The position numbers and the translations under genes were made by a program. Of a DNA stretch of 64,000 nt, positions 1 to 11,754 are shown piece by piece. Positions within the stretch are counted from its first letter, which is position 1. Every line of letters starts with the position of its first letter. The DNA comes from Phallusia fumigata (Eukaryota; Chordata; Ascidiacea; Phlebobranchia; Ascidiidae): positions 1-64,000 of the forward strand of contig QXVZ01032406.1 of NCBI GenBank assembly GCA_008931825.1. The letters are read 5' to 3'. The notes under the pieces are model-generated. The model was not told the DNA's origin. It searched no databases and was given only the letters and a program-made list of their open reading frames with translations.

Positions 1-1692
1 TATGTCACGGTTCAGTGCACGAAGCTCGTATTTAAACCTACATGTAACGTCATATTTGCCAGCACACTTCTAAACCGCTTCAAGCCGCAAGGTATAAGTT
101 TAGAAACAATCCAAACAATTGAATTGGCAAGTCACAATCTGTGTTGTTACACAATAAGTGGCGGGTGTTTAGCGCACAGCAACTTCCGCCCTGTATAAAG
201 TTTTGATGCCACATAAGTTTGTTACCAACTCCGTTACATTCCCAGCTTGTTGTTTACACAAAGAGCTAAAATACGTCCAACCTACAGAGCTAAGCGTTGC
301 CATTATAACAGTTTACAACTGCAAGTTCCCCTGCATACAACTAGTCGTCGGTTCATCGTCTCAGCTCAGACCCTTGGGATAAGTTAAACCTAATCACACA
401 GACAAACGGGCTTTCCAAACTGACATGCTAAAGTTGACACGTTAAACAACAGATTATTTAGGCTACAAGTTTGCTATCCCAANAATATAAATGCACCAAA
501 GAATCCATTTATTGATATATAGTGTCTGGCAGACCTTGTAAAATTATGTGAATGTATTGACATGAAAACATTATCAAATGTGTTGACTAAGCAGATGTAG
601 AATCGTAATAGGTTGGTTGTTGGTTTCTTTTAGTTAATCTTAAAAGAGTGACAGAGCTGACATTTTGTTAACTGCAATTAGAATTTGACCAGAATTACAA
701 TAATTATACGTTGTTGTTTTGTGCAAAATTTATGCCTGATGATACAACCATTGATATGTTCAGAATCTTTGGTAAATGCCCAAATAGTATTTTAAAGTTT
801 ATGCATGTTTTGGTAGACCATTGTTTTCTTGTGATTAAGCTTTAGGTAACAATGTCCTGGCCCACTATCGAAAGGGTACGCACTTTGTCTGATATATGCA
901 GAAAGGCAACATAAACATCCTCACAGTGGAGTAACAGTGTTAAACTGGATAAAAGACAGGTTGGCTAGTGCCAAATAAACAAGAAATTTTCCTGAAAAAG
1001 TAATATGTGTTTGCAAACGATTCTGTTTAATATTTTGCTCATTTATGTTTCACTGTGTTTGAAGACTTTGGTGGATTGTTTTTAGTTTATAGCCCAAGTT
1101 GCTTTGCTGGATATTTGTTGTTACAATGTTTTTGTAGCTGTTACAGAAACTAGTACATATTCAGTTGTATAAATGTATGGGAACATTTGTTAGGCCTAAA
1201 CCTCTCCACCCCTCGTACGCATTGCACACTTTTGTGTACAGGAAGTTAGGCAGTTTTCTGTCGATGCATTGTCGTACGTCACCCATGTAACACTGCTTTA
1301 CATTTTCTGTTATATACACAAGTATATATTGTTTTCCCCAAATGGTTGAATTGAAGCTTGGTGTTGAAGTTTTGTTGTAGAAACACACAAATGAATCTTG
1401 CTTACAAAAGTTGTTGGAAATTTACCATTACAAAATTGAGTGCAAAACATTGGTGTTGAATTAAGCCTGACAATATACATATAAAATAAACTGACTCTGA
1501 ATGCATATCATTGTGGGAATTTGTTATCACTACATAAAGTAATAAATTATGAAATAAAAACAGTACTTTCACTTTTTTGTGATTCCAAAACTAACATCTG
1601 TTTTTTTTCCGTTAGACATACATGCATGCAACTGAATTGTGGCACAAATGACTGATATATTACTGTAAAAAAAACTTGTAATTTACCACACA
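1..1692. other. Non-coding 5' flank of the WIP-family gene
   Basis: AT-rich sequence without an open frame that looks coding on either strand. It should hold the promoter and any 5' untranslated exon of the gene that starts at 1713. I see no convincing TATA box and no recognisable repeat. Confidence 0.5.
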
Positions 1693-1712
1693 GTAGAGGT
1701 GGCTGAACAAGA

Positions 1713-4700
1713 ATGCCGCCACCCCCACCCCCTCCGGCACCTCCAGGGGGATTTTCTGCCCCCGCTCCTGCTGCCCCCCCAGCTTTATCGAAAAATGCTG
1801 CCAAAGACAGAGGTGCATTGCTCAGTGACATTAATAAGTTCAAGGGAGCCAAGTTAAAGAAGGTGCAAACCAACGATCGAAGTGCACCTGTTGTAGGAAG
1901 TAAGTTATCTTTGAAAATCTATACATGCAAGTTGTGTCGGACGTATGCAATTATTTTAGAATCATGTGATACAATTACTTGGTTTGGATGTCAAAAATTT
2001 GTTACTTTTTTGTGGACGTGAGTTGTTTCTTACGTTAAGTGGCAACAAAATTTTCAAAATAGATTGTCCATTTTGTTGTGTGCTGTCATTTTTTGTTTTC
2101 CTTTGTGAGAGGCCAAATAATGTGTGTTTAATTTTCATTACAACAGAGCCGAAAGGAGGCAGCGGTGGAGGAGGAGGAGGAGGAGGAGGAGGAGGGGGAG
2201 GTGGTGGGATGGGAGGATTATTTGCCGGAGGTGTCCCTAGGCTTCGTAAGCCCTCCCCAGGTTAGCACACACATTGTTTTTTGTTTAACCTCCGACCCTG
2301 TGTTTTGCTGAAGCATGTACTAATGCCTTAATGTTACTGTGTAAGACTAGGACTTTGTCCCTTAAAGCACAATCTGCATGTTACGTAAAACCCATACATA
2401 AATCCCATTTAGTTTGTACACACAATGTGTTTTAAAAATAATATTTGTTAGGAGGAAGAGGAGGTGGTGGTGGTGGATCCTCTCCAATGCTTCCACCAGG
2501 GAGAAATTCTTCTTCTCAAGGAAGTGGAGGTTCAATGAGAGGCCCTCCTCAAGGTTTGCCATCAGCTATTGGACAAAGAAACCGACCTCCGCCCCCATCA
2601 CGTAATGAACAACCTCGTTTTGGAGGTCCTCGTCCTGGGAGCGCAGGTGGACCTAGATTTCCACCTCCACCATCAGCAGCTGCTCCACCCCCTCCACCAA
2701 GTCATAGCAGTAAACCTGACACAATTGGTCGATCGTCGGGAAGAAACTTTGCCCCTCCACTAAGTAACACAGCTCCAAGGGCAGGTCCTCCAACATCAAA
2801 CCGTGGGCCTCCTCCCCAGCTTCCTCCATCCAGAAACAGTGGAGGTCCACCGCAACCTCCACCATCTCGCAACAGTGGTGCCCCGATGCCTCCACCCTCT
2901 CGTAACTCTGGTGCACCACAACCACCCCCTCCATCAAGAAACAGCTCCGGCCCTCCACAACTTCCCCAATCCCGACAAAGAGGCCCCCCACCCCCTTCTA
3001 GGAACAGTAGTGGACCACCCCCTCCCCCACCAGGGAGGACCAATCTTCCCCCGCCACCAGCTGCTGTACAACATCCAAGCTCACCAAATCGAATGTCCAA
3101 CAACTTACCCCCTCCACCGCCACCATCGCGAGAGGGAGGTTCACGTCGCACATCATCAATTCATGGGTCAGCCCCACCTCCCCCTCCAACATCATCTATT
3201 CCATCACGTCAGTCACTTCGGGGCCCGCCCCAAGCGAACCGCGGTCCACCACCAATGAACGGACCATCGGACAGGTATGTTATGCAGCACCAACTTTCTT
3301 GTGTTGTTTGCTTTATGTTTGTGGGCTCGGTTTGTTCAATTATGTGAAACTTATAATTTGTGGTTTCATTCTGCCTAAGTAATCTATGGAGCTGCCATGA
3401 TTTTGTTTCTACCTAAAAACATTTACTCCCCTGCCGAAGATGACATTATGGGAAACCAGGTGGTTTTCCAAAGTCACCCCTAACAACCTTGTGTCAAGTA
3501 GATTTGGCCCCCCGCCCCCCTCGTCGCTTCGTGGGTCCAGCTCACGAAGTTCTATGCATGAACGAACACTGCCCGCACCTCCGATGCGAAATATGACAAA
3601 CTCGCATCCTACTATCGGCAGGTCAGATATTTATCGGCGACTGGAATGTTGCTGAACTTGCTGTGCATTGTTGGTGGCACTGCTGCATCGATTTGTGTCA
3701 AATTTCATGTTCACTTTCAGCTTTGCACAAGTTTTAATTTGTTTTCACAACTTTGGGACCTCATGTCACTATACTTGCATGACTTGAAAGCAATGGTGGG
3801 CAAATTTCAGCAATGGGAATAACAAAATTATTGCTGTTTAAATACATCAGTAATGAAAATAAATCTACTGATAAAAGATTGGGACGAACATTAAAAAACA
3901 TGTGGGACAAATGTTGAATTAAAGTTTACTTACAAGTAAAAGCTTGTTGCTTGACGGTGGTAGCTTGATGTAGATGTTTAGCTGTTTAATCCTTTACTGT
4001 GCAATATTTAAGCAGAAAAAAGTTATTATTTGGTTCAGGTCGCACCACGTTTATCCGTCAGCCGGACATAGACATTTCTTTACACAGTTTCACATACAGA
4101 CAGGTCTACTGCATTGAAATACGTTTTTCTTTTGTTCAGAATGCATGAATAAAATTTGAGTAGTCGCTGTCAAGAACTGCACAAACAATTCATATGTGCA
4201 AATACTTACATAAAAAATGGAATTTAAACTTAAATTTGGCAGCCATAAATAATGCTACCTTACTCAACTTATTCGATCAGGTAGACAGCCTAAGTCAAAT
4301 TGCTGACTTTAAAAACCTACATACCCCTGAAAGAATATATTTCATTGGGTAATATATTTGAACACTATGCAAACTGTTTGTTTTAAAATATTTAAAACAA
4401 CTCAAAGTTACAAATACATGGAATATTTACAATTTATGAATATAAATTCATATGTCTCCAAAAACCAAATTTAGGGAATATTCAAAATGCAGGAAATGTG
4501 TAAAAAAACATGTCTGCATTAAACTGCCTTGTTAGTTTTTGTGAGGTTTGTTGGTTTTCGTTGTGACTTGTTCACATTGTTTTAGGGCGGCTTAGTTGAC
4601 AAATATCTTACCATGCATAAAAATGACACACTACAACACACTGTAGCACCTATAGTTGTTATGGGTTCACTTCCAAATGGCACACATTGTTTTCACTCTG

Positions 4701-7700
4701 GTTTTTTTTTCTTCTGTGTAATATGTTTTTTACATGATTTAGTTTCTTATCGCTGGTACACGGCAAGCAGTTAAACACCTTTTGGAAGTTTTGCTATGAT
4801 TCACCTGATTGGTTTGATTGATGTATTTTACATCTTTAGCCTCTGCATGCCTTTTTGATTGGAAAATTTAATCCGAATGAGTTAAATTGATATTTTTTTG
4901 ATCTGGTGTCTTATGTTGTTTTAATTCCACCTGTATTCATATCTATTGTTGATGTACTGAACTGGCCTAAAAAGGTTTTGTCTACAACTGTATTTGGTTA
5001 CAAGTGATGTTTAGAAGGAAAAAAGTCGCTAAACTCATTTTTTCATCCAAAACTCTTTAACAAATAACATGTTACTGACAGCGATGCTTGTTTTTTTGTA
5101 GAGAATGTGAATAGCGTTTGTTTTTTCTTGAGGTTCGTGGCTAAAGCAGAAACAAAAGTTTTGATTCAGTGGTATTGTTTTAATTAAACTGAAACTGTAA
5201 TGCTGTACTTGGGCATTGTTACAACAATATTAACACGGTGTTGCAGTCTGCAAATGTGGTGCAGTTTGGCTGCACCCGATATTATCAGCCTAACGAAAGT
5301 TTCACTAACACTGGTCAGCCATTAATTAGTCAAAGCAGCTGGTTGATGAGCTTTGTTTTATGGTGTTTATAATTTGTCAATGATCTATTAAATATCATAA
5401 TTACAACATGCATTACACATATCCAACTTTTAATCATTTAAATGTGTGTGCCAATAATATCACAAGACCTCTAAATTCCTAACAAGGAAATATTTTGATG
5501 TGCATGTTATGTGCCTGCCAACCTAACAAAGTGAAGTGTCAGGTTGTGAGCTAACAACTTTATTCAACAAAACTTAACTTTGTTTTATTGCATGTCAAAA
5601 ACTACAATATTCTGAAAATGAAAGAAAATGTTTTCTTTACAATTGAAAGAAAGAGTGAAATTTGAAAGTAAAGTGTTCGCTTTCTGATTGTGGATGAATT
5701 ACATCATGGATAATAAATTAGAAAAATCTGGCCTTTGCGCGGACTGCATCATTTCTATCATTTGGTCGTATTTAGCCTGGGTCATAGGTTGTACATCCGT
5801 GCTTGAACAAATTCACACTAGGGTAAATTTGCTGCATGTAATTTTTTAATTTTATCGAAAACTTTCAAAATTTATGAATTTTTTTGTGAAAATTATTGCT
5901 TGTATAATATTTGTCCTTGTATATTTAGAAGCACCCCCCCTCCCCCACCCCCAAATCGCAATGATGTTCGTGGGCCCCCACCACCCCCGAACAGGGTTAA
6001 TGGAATGCCGAACTCGAGGAATGGATCAGTGAGAAATGGACCACCAGGTGGAGTTTCTGAGGAAGGTAAAATATAAAATCCTATTTGAAAAAGTGCTTCG
6101 CAGCTAAGTTAATTTTTCAACTTTTGTTTGAAGCATTTAATCATTTAAATAGTGTCAAGAACAGACTGTTCTTAAAGTTAGCTTATATGTTGTGATGCTC
6201 AACAAGCATTGTCAACCTATGTGAAGTACCCAACTGTTTTTTGACCTCTTGATAAGCTTGTTAACTGGCTTGTGACAACAGTCAATCTAATGCACAGGAA
6301 CCCAGTTAAGACACACCTTGGGTTTTGTTTAATAGTAATAATGCCAAAATACAACAACACACATGTTATAAGTGGAGCATCTTGTGAGCTAAGCTGTGGT
6401 TAATTAAAGTTTGTCTTTACAAGAATGATGTTGTACTGCAGCATAAGTTTTACAGTGGTTAAAAATTGTGAGGAAAAGCCAATTCATGATTTTTTATGGC
6501 ACACAATGCTGGTTGCCTTAAGTGCAGTGTGGTGTTTGTACAAAGCAAACAAAATAGAACAAGATACTTTCTGTTTGGGTGAACACAGCTACATTGTGTC
6601 AGCAAAGTTGCGTTGACGGCTTCCTGTGTGTGTCACTGACTCATCGTGACACAAGCATGCTATGAGCTGGCCTTACATCGCACACGAAGACACTTCCTAT
6701 AAACTAATTTTGTGTTGCCATTATCTAAGCAATGCAAATATAATCAGTTACCATATTTAGGCAGCAAGGTCAACAATTGCAGAATGTCAAAAGGCCAATT
6801 CTTTCATTTGTCCTTGTTCTTTCACTTACAGAAAAATAATATTTTCTGTATTTTTTTTGGTTTGGATGGAAAACAAGTTTTTATTTGTTGTAATTTTTGT
6901 TTTTTAGTTGATTTTGAAAATCGCTTCCAGTTCAACACCAACCTATCGACCCCGGAACCATTTCAAAACTACCCAAAAACTTATCCCAGTCATAATCCTA
7001 AAAGAGGTGAGGAAACATGAAGCAGCATCGATAAAAATATTTGATGCATTGTAAAATCTTCCGATGTTTATCTCTTTAAAGTTTTTTTTATTTATCGAAA
7101 TTGAAGTTGCATACTGTTGTTGATGATTCACCCTATTTATTATGACACCACACAGGACATTTTGGGGTCATAATTAACTGTACTACATGATGGTAGGCAT
7201 TTCGGCAATTTAATATGTTGTATGCCATACATTTTCTCAAAAATTGTTTAAAAACCCAGCCAGTGTAGCTCAGTATAAATTCTTTTACTTTTTTCCAAAG
7301 TTATGCACATATTTACTTTTTCACTGGCACGCTAGGCAGTGAAAAAAAAACAGCTTAATGTAAAACAAAAATTTTACACAATCATGTAAAACATGTTAAC
7401 AGTTGTTACGCACCCCCACACCTCCCCCCCCCCCCCTTTTTTTTTCTTTTACCGTGACATGTAACTTTGCGCCGCTTTTTAGAGTCATTCCTGATGATGA
7501 CAGCAGCGTTCCCCGAAACGTAGAATATGTTTTACACACAAGTAATGACTTGTATCTTTCTATTGAGAACATGTAAAACATGTTTTTACATTTTCATTTT
7601 TATGTTAAGAATCCACACAAGAGCTTGGTATCATTGTTAGTTGAAAAATACTTCAAAATTTGCTTGAAAAAAAAATTACGATTTGTGCAGGGGCAAACAA

Positions 7701-7752
7701 TCGACGAGTTCCCAACGCAAATCCTCCGCCTCCACCACCAATGCATGCATAA
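1713..7752 (+). CDS. WIPF: WAS/WASL-interacting protein family (WIP/verprolin), 7 coding exons
   Basis: WIP proteins bind actin and hold WASP/N-WASP, steering Arp2/3-driven actin assembly in the cytoplasm. Coding exons are 1713-1899, 2147-2260, 2452-3274, 3499-3621, 5929-6065, 6908-7006 and 7691-7752. All phases agree and the total is 1,545 nt, giving 514 aa, close to the roughly 500 aa of vertebrate WIPF1. The protein opens with a poly-proline run, then a WH2 actin-binding motif (residues 33-51, RGALLSDINKFKGAKLKKV, with the diagnostic LKKV). A poly-glycine stretch leads to the family motif GLFAGGVPRLR. About 300 residues of proline-rich repeats follow, many of the form PPPSRNSSGPP, likely SH3 and profilin ligands. 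Residues 462-494 (DFENRFQFN, STPEPFQN, KTYPS) match the C-terminal WASP-binding motif. The tail ends in another poly-proline run and TAA. A splice-acceptor-like sequence lies about 20 nt before the ATG, so the leader is spliced in cis or by SL trans-splicing. Which vertebrate paralogue it matches cannot be told. Confidence 0.93.
2160..2210 (+). repeat. Coding GGA-type microsatellite (poly-glycine)
   Basis: A near-pure run of GGN codons, mostly GGA, inside the second coding exon of the WIP gene. It encodes the poly-glycine linker between the WH2 motif and the GLFAGG motif. Its length is likely to vary between alleles. Confidence 0.85.
3622..5928 (+). other. Large intron of the WIP gene
   Basis: A 2.3-kb AT-rich intron between coding exons 4 and 5. 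I see no coding frame, repeat boundary or RNA gene in it. The splice phases on its two sides agree (AG joined to A). Confidence 0.75.
7383..7584 (+). mobile_element. 172-bp insertion with 15-bp target duplication (hammerhead/CGAAACG-core repeat family)
   Basis: The direct repeat CATGTAAAACATGTT occurs at 7383-7397 and 7570-7584 and brackets a 172-bp insert in the last intron of the WIP gene. The insert has a long C/T tract (about 7420-7450). It then carries CCTGATGATGAC at 7490-7501 and CCCGAAACG at 7512-7520, and ends with ACAAGTAATGACTTGTATC. The CTGATGA...CGAAAC pairing is the core layout of hammerhead ribozymes found in Penelope-like and related retroelements, but the spacer does not fold into a clean stem II here. 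The 3' part is shared with copies at 37324-37430 and 52271-52427. Family assignment is inference. Confidence 0.6.
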
Positions 7753-10544
7753 TCACTGGAGTGTGACAGATTTTAATGTTGTCATACATTTGCATGAAAG
7801 TTAGCTGTTGGGTGAAGTTGCAATATGTACACAGACCCATGCCCTGCAGACAGAATGTTCCATCTATATTCATCACTGAATGTGAACATAAATATTGGTT
7901 TTCACATTGAAGTTATTGGTTTTTTAGTCGGGTCTCTTTTGTTTGGTCGCACCAAATAAAATGGTTGGATTCATCCTTGTCGCTATGGCAATATGTTGCC
8001 GTGTTGATTCTAACCCGTGTTTTGTGTTACCATGGTGATTAGTAATTGTTGTTGCCTTGGTGATCTGCTTTGCTGTAACTTGCATCTGCACTAACTTTCC
8101 TATATCATCTATTTTTTGAGAGGGGAGCATAGATACTCAACTGAGTTTAAATCGGTCATTCCATCAATGTCATACAAATATGATGTCACAATGCTCTTAT
8201 GTTGCAAAACAAATCAATCTTTGTAACAGTTAAATGGTAAATTTATACAGGTTGGTTTTCCCTAAACTATTGGAAATTTTGTCCATCAACGCTTCACAAA
8301 AATGCCAACAACATTTTTTTCCGCAGATTTGGTTAAATATAAGCAGTTTATGAAAATCAAGTTTTTTTCATAATGACGTCTGTTGTTGTAACCATGGTGA
8401 CCAACCCCCTCTCATCTATTGTTGCATGACGTCATATTCTATACCCATTGTCTCTTTGCAATATTTCCTCCGCCGATGATGACGTCATAATGCTTATTTA
8501 AAATCGGGAACAATTGTCTTGTTTTGAATCTTTTTGCGTCGTTTTATCGAATGATTACTTATAGACCGCTTCGTTCGTTGTATATTCCACATTTATTAAC
8601 ATTGTTATCTCGCAAGCAAGTGTGAAAATGCTGCATTAGCACCACCATGTGACTGCGCAATTATGTGCGTGCCACCGCCAGCTGGCGCTATAGTCAATTG
8701 TTTGCTCCTTTTCAAGTGACTTGACTTTGTTGTAAAAAAGATAATTTTTTGCTTGTGTTGATTAATTCGCGGCCCCGCCTTCCTGGGTCTGGTCGCATTC
8801 AAATACATAGAAATAAGGTTGGTTTGATTGACAGCGAGTTGTGACGGAATTGAGACGACGTCGGAATGGGATTGTTGGCGTTTGTATTCGGGTCACTTCT
8901 ATTCACTGAAACTCATAAAACAGGGACAGGAGATCTGTTCTTAGAGGTCCGAGGAAGATTTGTTGTTTAAACATGAATTACTTTGGAGGAATTACAGAGA
9001 GGGTACGAGCATTGGTTGGCGATTTCAAAGTGGCACCGACTTGTAAAAGCAGTTAAGAACCACTGCCAAAAAAATATTCGCCGGATTTCTGTAGATTTAG
9101 CAATCGTCATCGGATCGAAGCATCACTGCAACAAACCGTGAAGATTCCGGCTGAACATGTTTGCTGTTGATCCAAGTAAACTTAATCAGATAAAATATTT
9201 GTGCCCATTACAAAATATTGTTCCGTGTGGTTAGCAGGATGCCGAGACGGCTAAGCACATATCGTGGATTATTTTGGCTCATCGAATTTTGCAGATTTAA
9301 AAATGGTAAACAACGCAAAAAAATATTTTTCGCCGACAAAATTGTTGTGAACCGTTGTGAAAAAGTGTGGCGCGTAAATTCCATGGAGTCGAAGCAATTA
9401 ATGATTCCACGATTTCTGTCCAAAGTTCCTGCGGAAGCCGTTGTAAGCAACTAAAAGAAGTAGTTTGAAATTTTGTGGCAACATTGCGATCAGTTTAAAG
9501 GAATGTCTGAAAGAAAACAATATAATGCGTAATGCATTTTTATTGGTTGTTCTTGTCGAGGTACGGAAATCCGTTGTTCTAGACTAGATAAATGTTTTTA
9601 AGAAACAAACGACAAATTATGTTTCAATAAACGTGTGTTGTTTGTGTTGACGAACAATCAGCTAAACCTGCGTAAAATCGACTAAAAACGAGGGACGTTG
9701 AAGGAGCAAAATAAATTGTGACTTAGCATTTGGAACACAAGGTACTTTACGTGTTAATGGAACTGATGTTGTGGTAACCCGGATGTTGCTAGTTTCGGAA
9801 TCACTGTTCCACTGCAGGTTACGTTATTTTACTTATTTAATGTGACGCTAGCCACGAATAACTCCAGTTTGTAAAACATCAGAGCAAAATGTGTTTTACT
9901 GATATCATTGCTCGACGTTTACAGCTGAGTGAGTTATAATCAGTAGAACGATTCGACAACATTTTTTAATTTCTAAAACAGTTTGTGTTCGGACTAGCTT
10001 ACTACAGCCCTTTCGCTTATGTCTATTTTCCTCGTGTTAAATATTTTAAGTTTGCAAAACGACAGGCGTCAAAAAAAATCGCCATTACCTAATAAAACAA
10101 CATGTTTATTTTGTGCGCTAAACCGATTGTTACAATTCGGTCGTTCCATTATGTTGACGCGATAATAGAATGCTTCCATTCATGGCTTTGTTGTGTTAAG
10201 ACACGTGTAAGATTTCCACACATCAAAATCCGCAGCCCAAACTTTCCGGTTTCTGTTCAGTTTGTTCTGTTGATATTCAGGTTGAACTTGTTACAGTTTT
10301 GTGTTTTGCCGTTGTGTGACAACTGCGGTAGTTGCACAGGTTTTGGGGCAGGTGAGTTTTCAGGCTTACAGACATTGTATTTAATAAACAATAAAGAGTT
10401 TTTAAACACAAAAAAATCGCTTGTAGCTATTGACATTTTTTTAATGCAAAAACTTTGTTTCATAAATGTAATAAACCTGTAGTTTTATCAACGCTATTAA
10501 CTGTGTTGAGTGGAAAAAGTTTCTGGTTCTGGGAGTGAAGTAGA
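7753..10544. other. Intergenic region downstream of the WIP gene
   Basis: Contains the WIP 3' untranslated region and then 2.5 kb with no supported gene. Exact TGACGTCA palindromes lie at 8427-8434 and 8480-8487. A short ATG frame at 8973 ends within about 26 codons and was not accepted as a gene. The open frame at 10102-10482 has no recognisable protein character. Confidence 0.5.
7955..7960 (+). terminator. Likely polyadenylation signal of the WIP gene (AATAAA)
   Basis: AATAAA lies about 200 nt after the TAA stop at 7750-7752 and is the first canonical signal downstream. A GTTGTTGTTG-like GT-rich stretch follows within 100 nt. Confidence 0.55.
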
Positions 10545-11736
10545 ATGGATGTGACGCTGTGGTCACAAAGTCGTAGAACTTCTGTTGCAGGAAACAGAAA
10601 ACTCAGTTTTGAAGTTAAAAATGCCGAACTGACTCGATACTGTTGGAAATGCTACAAGCAACACAGTAAGTTGGACTGAGCGTATTCAGTTCACTTGTAC
10701 GAACTGAAGCGGGTTTCTGGATCGAGCTTTGTGCAGCCCAACCGTGGTAAAGTTTACTACACATTTTTTAAAACTTTGCTCCCGACAATCAGAGTGACAC
10801 TCCTATGACGTAGCGCACAACATTTGGAGCGACGTTCATCATAAAATTACCATTTTTAGTCAAATATGGAAATCTTTTGTGTGAAAATGTTTTTACTTCG
10901 ATTTATTGTTTCCAAGTGCATGAAGACGATTTTAAAGCTAAATTGGCGATGACGTTCTCCATTTTTTGTTAAGCTAAAAGAAGCTGCTCAACCCGGCAAT
11001 TTGTTGTGAACCGGCACCTGNAGCGTATTCAGTTCACTTTTACGAACTGAAGCGGGTTTCTGGATCGAGCTTTGTGCAGCCCAACCGTGGTAAAGTTTAC
11101 TACACATTTTTTTAAAACTTTGCTCCCGACAATCAGAGTGACACTCCTATGACGTAGCGCACAACATTTGGAGCGACGTTCATCATAAAATTACCATTTT
11201 TAGTCAAATATGGAAATCTTTTGTGTGAAAATGTTTTTACTTCGATTTATTGTTTCCAAGTGCATGAAGACGATTTTAAAGCTAAATTGGCGATGGCGTT
11301 CTCCATTTTTGTTAAGCTAAAAGAAGCTGCTCAACCCGGCAATTTGTTGTGAACCGGCACCTGTATAAACTTTTAACTCAAAGTCAGCAGACAATCGCAT
11401 CAAGTCGAAATAGATATGAAGCTGTCAATTAAACATGTTGGACTTCACAACTCTTTAGATTTTCCGGAAAAGGCGCGCAAAAACTTCGATGACGTCATGA
11501 GCGGTCACGTGGGAAAACTGTTGTCAAATCTGATTGGTCGTTGGGAGGATGACGACACAATGCTGGGTCAGATGAGTTTATTTGGAACGAATTTTCGGTT
11601 TGTTGTCACGTGGTTGGAGAGCCAACAGCGCCGCAAGTGTCGAAGGAAAAAGTCGCAGCCGAAAGTTGCGGATCAGTCTGTCGCTAGCAGGAGGGCAAGC
11701 TACGCTAGCATTGTGTACAGGGCAAATAAACGATAG
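10545..11736 (+). CDS. Candidate two-exon gene, unknown function
   Basis: Weak candidate. A first exon at 10545-10665 (ATG start, MDVTLWSQSRRTSVAGNRK onwards, 40 codons) ends at a perfect donor, A|GTAAGT, in phase 1. A second open frame runs from about 11414 to TAG at 11734-11736. Joining at an AG before position 11414 keeps the frame, but that acceptor lacks a good pyrimidine tract. Alternatively the second frame is an intronless gene starting at ATG 11416 (106 aa), with TATAAA-like sequence about 50 nt upstream (around 11364) and ATTAAA at 11749-11754. The protein is basic at its C-terminus (RRKCRRKKSQ) and has no domain I recognise. The intron of the spliced model is almost entirely the 342-bp tandem duplication. 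This could be chance. Confidence 0.28.
10679..11363 (+). repeat. 342-bp direct tandem duplication with a single N at the junction
   Basis: Copy 1 (10679-11020) and copy 2 (11022-11363) start AGCGTATTCAGTTCACTT and end GAACCGGCACCTG. They differ at only a handful of positions (for example GATGACG against GATGGCG, and homopolymer lengths). The lone N at 11021 sits exactly between them. That makes an assembly join of two alleles, or of two reads, as likely as a true recent duplication. Each copy carries one degenerate copy of the dispersed GCGGGTT...GCTTTGTGCAG motif. Confidence 0.95.
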
Positions 11737-11754
11737 ATACGTGGTGGAATTAAA

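Noticed and set aside
2653-3195. Long frames on both strands opposite the WIP proline-rich exon
   Set aside because: They are shadows of the biased CCN/GGN codon use of the real plus-strand exon.
8973-9053. ATG frame starting MNYFGGITER with a GTACGA donor-like sequence
   Set aside because: Ends within about 26 codons, and no compatible downstream exon could be found.
10102-10482. 126-codon plus-strand frame
   Set aside because: No domain, no start or splice context, and AT-rich random-looking composition.
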